A stretch of DNA of 7,694 bases. Origin: Treponema sp. GTDB taxonomy: Bacteria > Spirochaetota > Spirochaetia > Treponematales > UBA12059. The notes under the pieces were generated by a model. It was not told the origin of the DNA. It saw nothing but the letters and a program-made list of their open reading frames with translations, and searched no databases. Positions within the stretch are counted from its first letter, which is position 1; the number at the start of each line of letters is the position of its first letter. Of the stretch, positions 6,842 through 7,694 are shown in pieces. The translations under genes were made by a program, and so were the position numbers. The stretch lies in the NCBI GenBank assembly GCA_012517645.1, contig JAAYUR010000526.1, positions 1 to 7,694 on the forward strand, read 5' to 3'.

Positions 6842-6897
6842 CCCGGAGGCTGCGTCGAGCCTTCCGGGACGATCCGGGATCCACCTAGCCTGGATCC
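6842..6897 (+). other. Two consecutive hairpins after the barrel gene, possible weak terminator
   Basis: CCCGGAGGCT (6842-6851) pairs with AGCCTTCCGGG (6858-6868) with one bulge around a six-base loop, starting seven bases after the stop. A second stem, GGATCC (6877-6882) with GGATCC (6892-6897), follows. Neither has a T-tract, so termination would be inefficient, and read-through into the next gene is possible. No separate promoter for that gene was recognised. Confidence 0.4.
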
Positions 6898-6945
6898 GCG
6901 GTTCCATGCCATCATTGCCCATCCCGATCTCCTCAAGGAGCGAAC

Positions 6946-7524
6946 ATGGGCAGGCTTTCGGATTGGCAGGACGGGAGGGACGGCCCCGGAATCCACACGA
7001 GGACGATCCGTACCACGACGTATCCTTTCGACGAATCGCACATACTCTCCGTGGGCCGTTTGACCGACGACCGGCACTTCCCCAGCTTCGGTTTCACGGG
7101 ATACCCCCACCCGGCGGGCCCCCTGCACGATTTGGAAATACTCTTGCTTCTCCAAATCCCCGATCTGGCGATCGAGGAGGTGGAAGTCCGCATCCGGGCC
7201 GTGCCCCGGCCGGACTGCGAGACATTGGAACGGTCCTTGGCCGCGGCCGCGGGTCTCCGGATCGGGCCGGGCTTCACGGGGCGCGTGAAGGACCTGGCCG
7301 GGAAGGGGGCGGGATGCGTACACCTGGCGCATCTCCTGGCGACCATGGCGCCCGCCGTCCTCCAGGGTTGGTGGGCTTTGTCGGACCGTGAAAAGCCCGA
7401 TCCGGGGACGGCCCGCCGGCGGGCGGCCTCCGGGATACCCTACCTCCGGGACACCTGCTACACCTGGAGAGACGGAGGGGACGCCCTGCGGGAGCTGGAG
7501 GACATCGCGGGAGTACGGGAGTAG
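6946..7524 (+). CDS. DUF2889-family protein of unknown function
   Basis: The 192 residues show no signal peptide or membrane segment, so the protein is probably cytoplasmic. The layout recalls DUF2889: an N-terminal Arg-Thr-rich beta stretch (HTRTIRTTTYPFD), LTDDRH (39-44), HD at 61-62, then PRPDC (87-91), GLRIGPGF (103-110), the GAGCVHLAHLL core (121-131), MAPAVLQG (134-141) and a late Cys in RDTCYTW (168-174). The conserved-looking His61, Cys91, Cys124, His126 and Cys171 could bind metal or be catalytic, but that is inference. The family has no established function that I know of. The start is the ATG with AAGGAG at 6935-6940, five bases upstream. It lies 110 bp after the barrel gene and may depend on read-through from it. 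Family recognition is from memory of the motif order. Confidence 0.82.
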   Translation: MGRLSDWQDGRDGPGIHTRTIRTTTYPFDESHILSVGRLTDDRHFPSFGFTGYPHPAGPLHDLEILLLLQIPDLAIEEVEVRIRAVPRPDCETLERSLAAAAGLRIGPGFTGRVKDLAGKGAGCVHLAHLLATMAPAVLQGWWALSDREKPDPGTARRRAASGIPYLRDTCYTWRDGGDALRELEDIAGVRE

Positions 7525-7661
7525 AGGGCCGGTTCCCGGTTTCTCGCTCCGGAGGCCGCCCCCGACGGACTTTCCTCCCTGCAGGAAGGCTCGATCCGGT
7601 TCCTGGCCGATTTTTCCGGATGGGGTCGGGGGACCGGGACGGTAGTTCCTTGCCGGCCAGT

Positions 7662-7679
7662 AGGCCGATCCGGCCTTTT
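7662..7679 (+). terminator. Probable intrinsic terminator downstream of the DUF2889 gene
   Basis: AGGCCG (7662-7667) and CGGCCT (7671-7676) form a six-bp GC stem with a three-base loop, running into TTTT (7676-7679). It lies 137 bases after the preceding stop codon. No gene was recognised between 7525 and 7661. The stem is short, so strength is uncertain. The reverse strand has no T-run, so it would work only on + strand transcripts. Confidence 0.6.
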
Positions 7680-7694
7680 CCTCCGGGGACCCAA

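Noticed and set aside
6031..6888. 285-codon alternate-frame ORF within the barrel gene.
   Set aside because: Its product is Arg/Gly/Pro-rich shadow sequence; the overlapping frame has a signal peptide, RBS and family motifs.
7458..7694. Minus-strand ORF at the right edge (78 codons).
   Set aside because: It overlaps the 3' end of the DUF2889 gene and the terminator, and its product is Arg/Pro/Ser low-complexity sequence typical of GC-rich antisense frames.

Overview
The window is GC-rich and reads almost entirely on the + strand. It holds five genes: one cut off by the left edge and four complete. The best guess for the host is a Gram-negative (diderm) bacterium, plausibly a high-GC spirochete. 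Outer-membrane biology is shown by an RND efflux pump with its periplasmic adaptor and by a secreted Omp85-type beta-barrel. The spirochete suggestion rests mainly on the adaptor, which has no alpha-helical hairpin, as described for Borrelia BesA. This is inference from protein character, not a taxonomic match.

Left region (1-4130): a tightly packed efflux operon. The 3' part of an RND periplasmic adaptor gene overlaps a complete 1028-residue RND inner-membrane pump by four bases (ATGA). One base after the pump comes a 94-residue protein with a PII/ferredoxin-like secondary-structure pattern. The spacing implies one mRNA and coupled translation. The outer-membrane channel is not in the window and may lie upstream.

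Middle region (4131-5560): a 348-bp non-coding gap holds a fold-back repeat with CTCTGTG-type arms at about 4153-4344. A sigma70-like promoter follows, then asd (aspartate-semialdehyde dehydrogenase, with all four expected active-site residues). A strong intrinsic terminator (13-bp perfect stem plus T-run) ends the unit, so asd appears to be monocistronic.

Right region (5561-7694): a short AT-rich promoter island leads into a 372-residue secreted outer-membrane barrel. It carries Omp85-like sequence landmarks (VRGY, NLELR, FLDAG, C-terminal Phe) but has no room for POTRA domains. After 110 bp containing hairpins comes a DUF2889-family protein, followed by a small hairpin-T4 terminator close to the right edge.

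No RNA genes, CRISPR arrays, transposase genes or phage genes were seen. The points most worth a second look are the hairpin-less adaptor, the PII-like protein fused into the pump operon, the POTRA-less Omp85-like barrel and the fold-back element.
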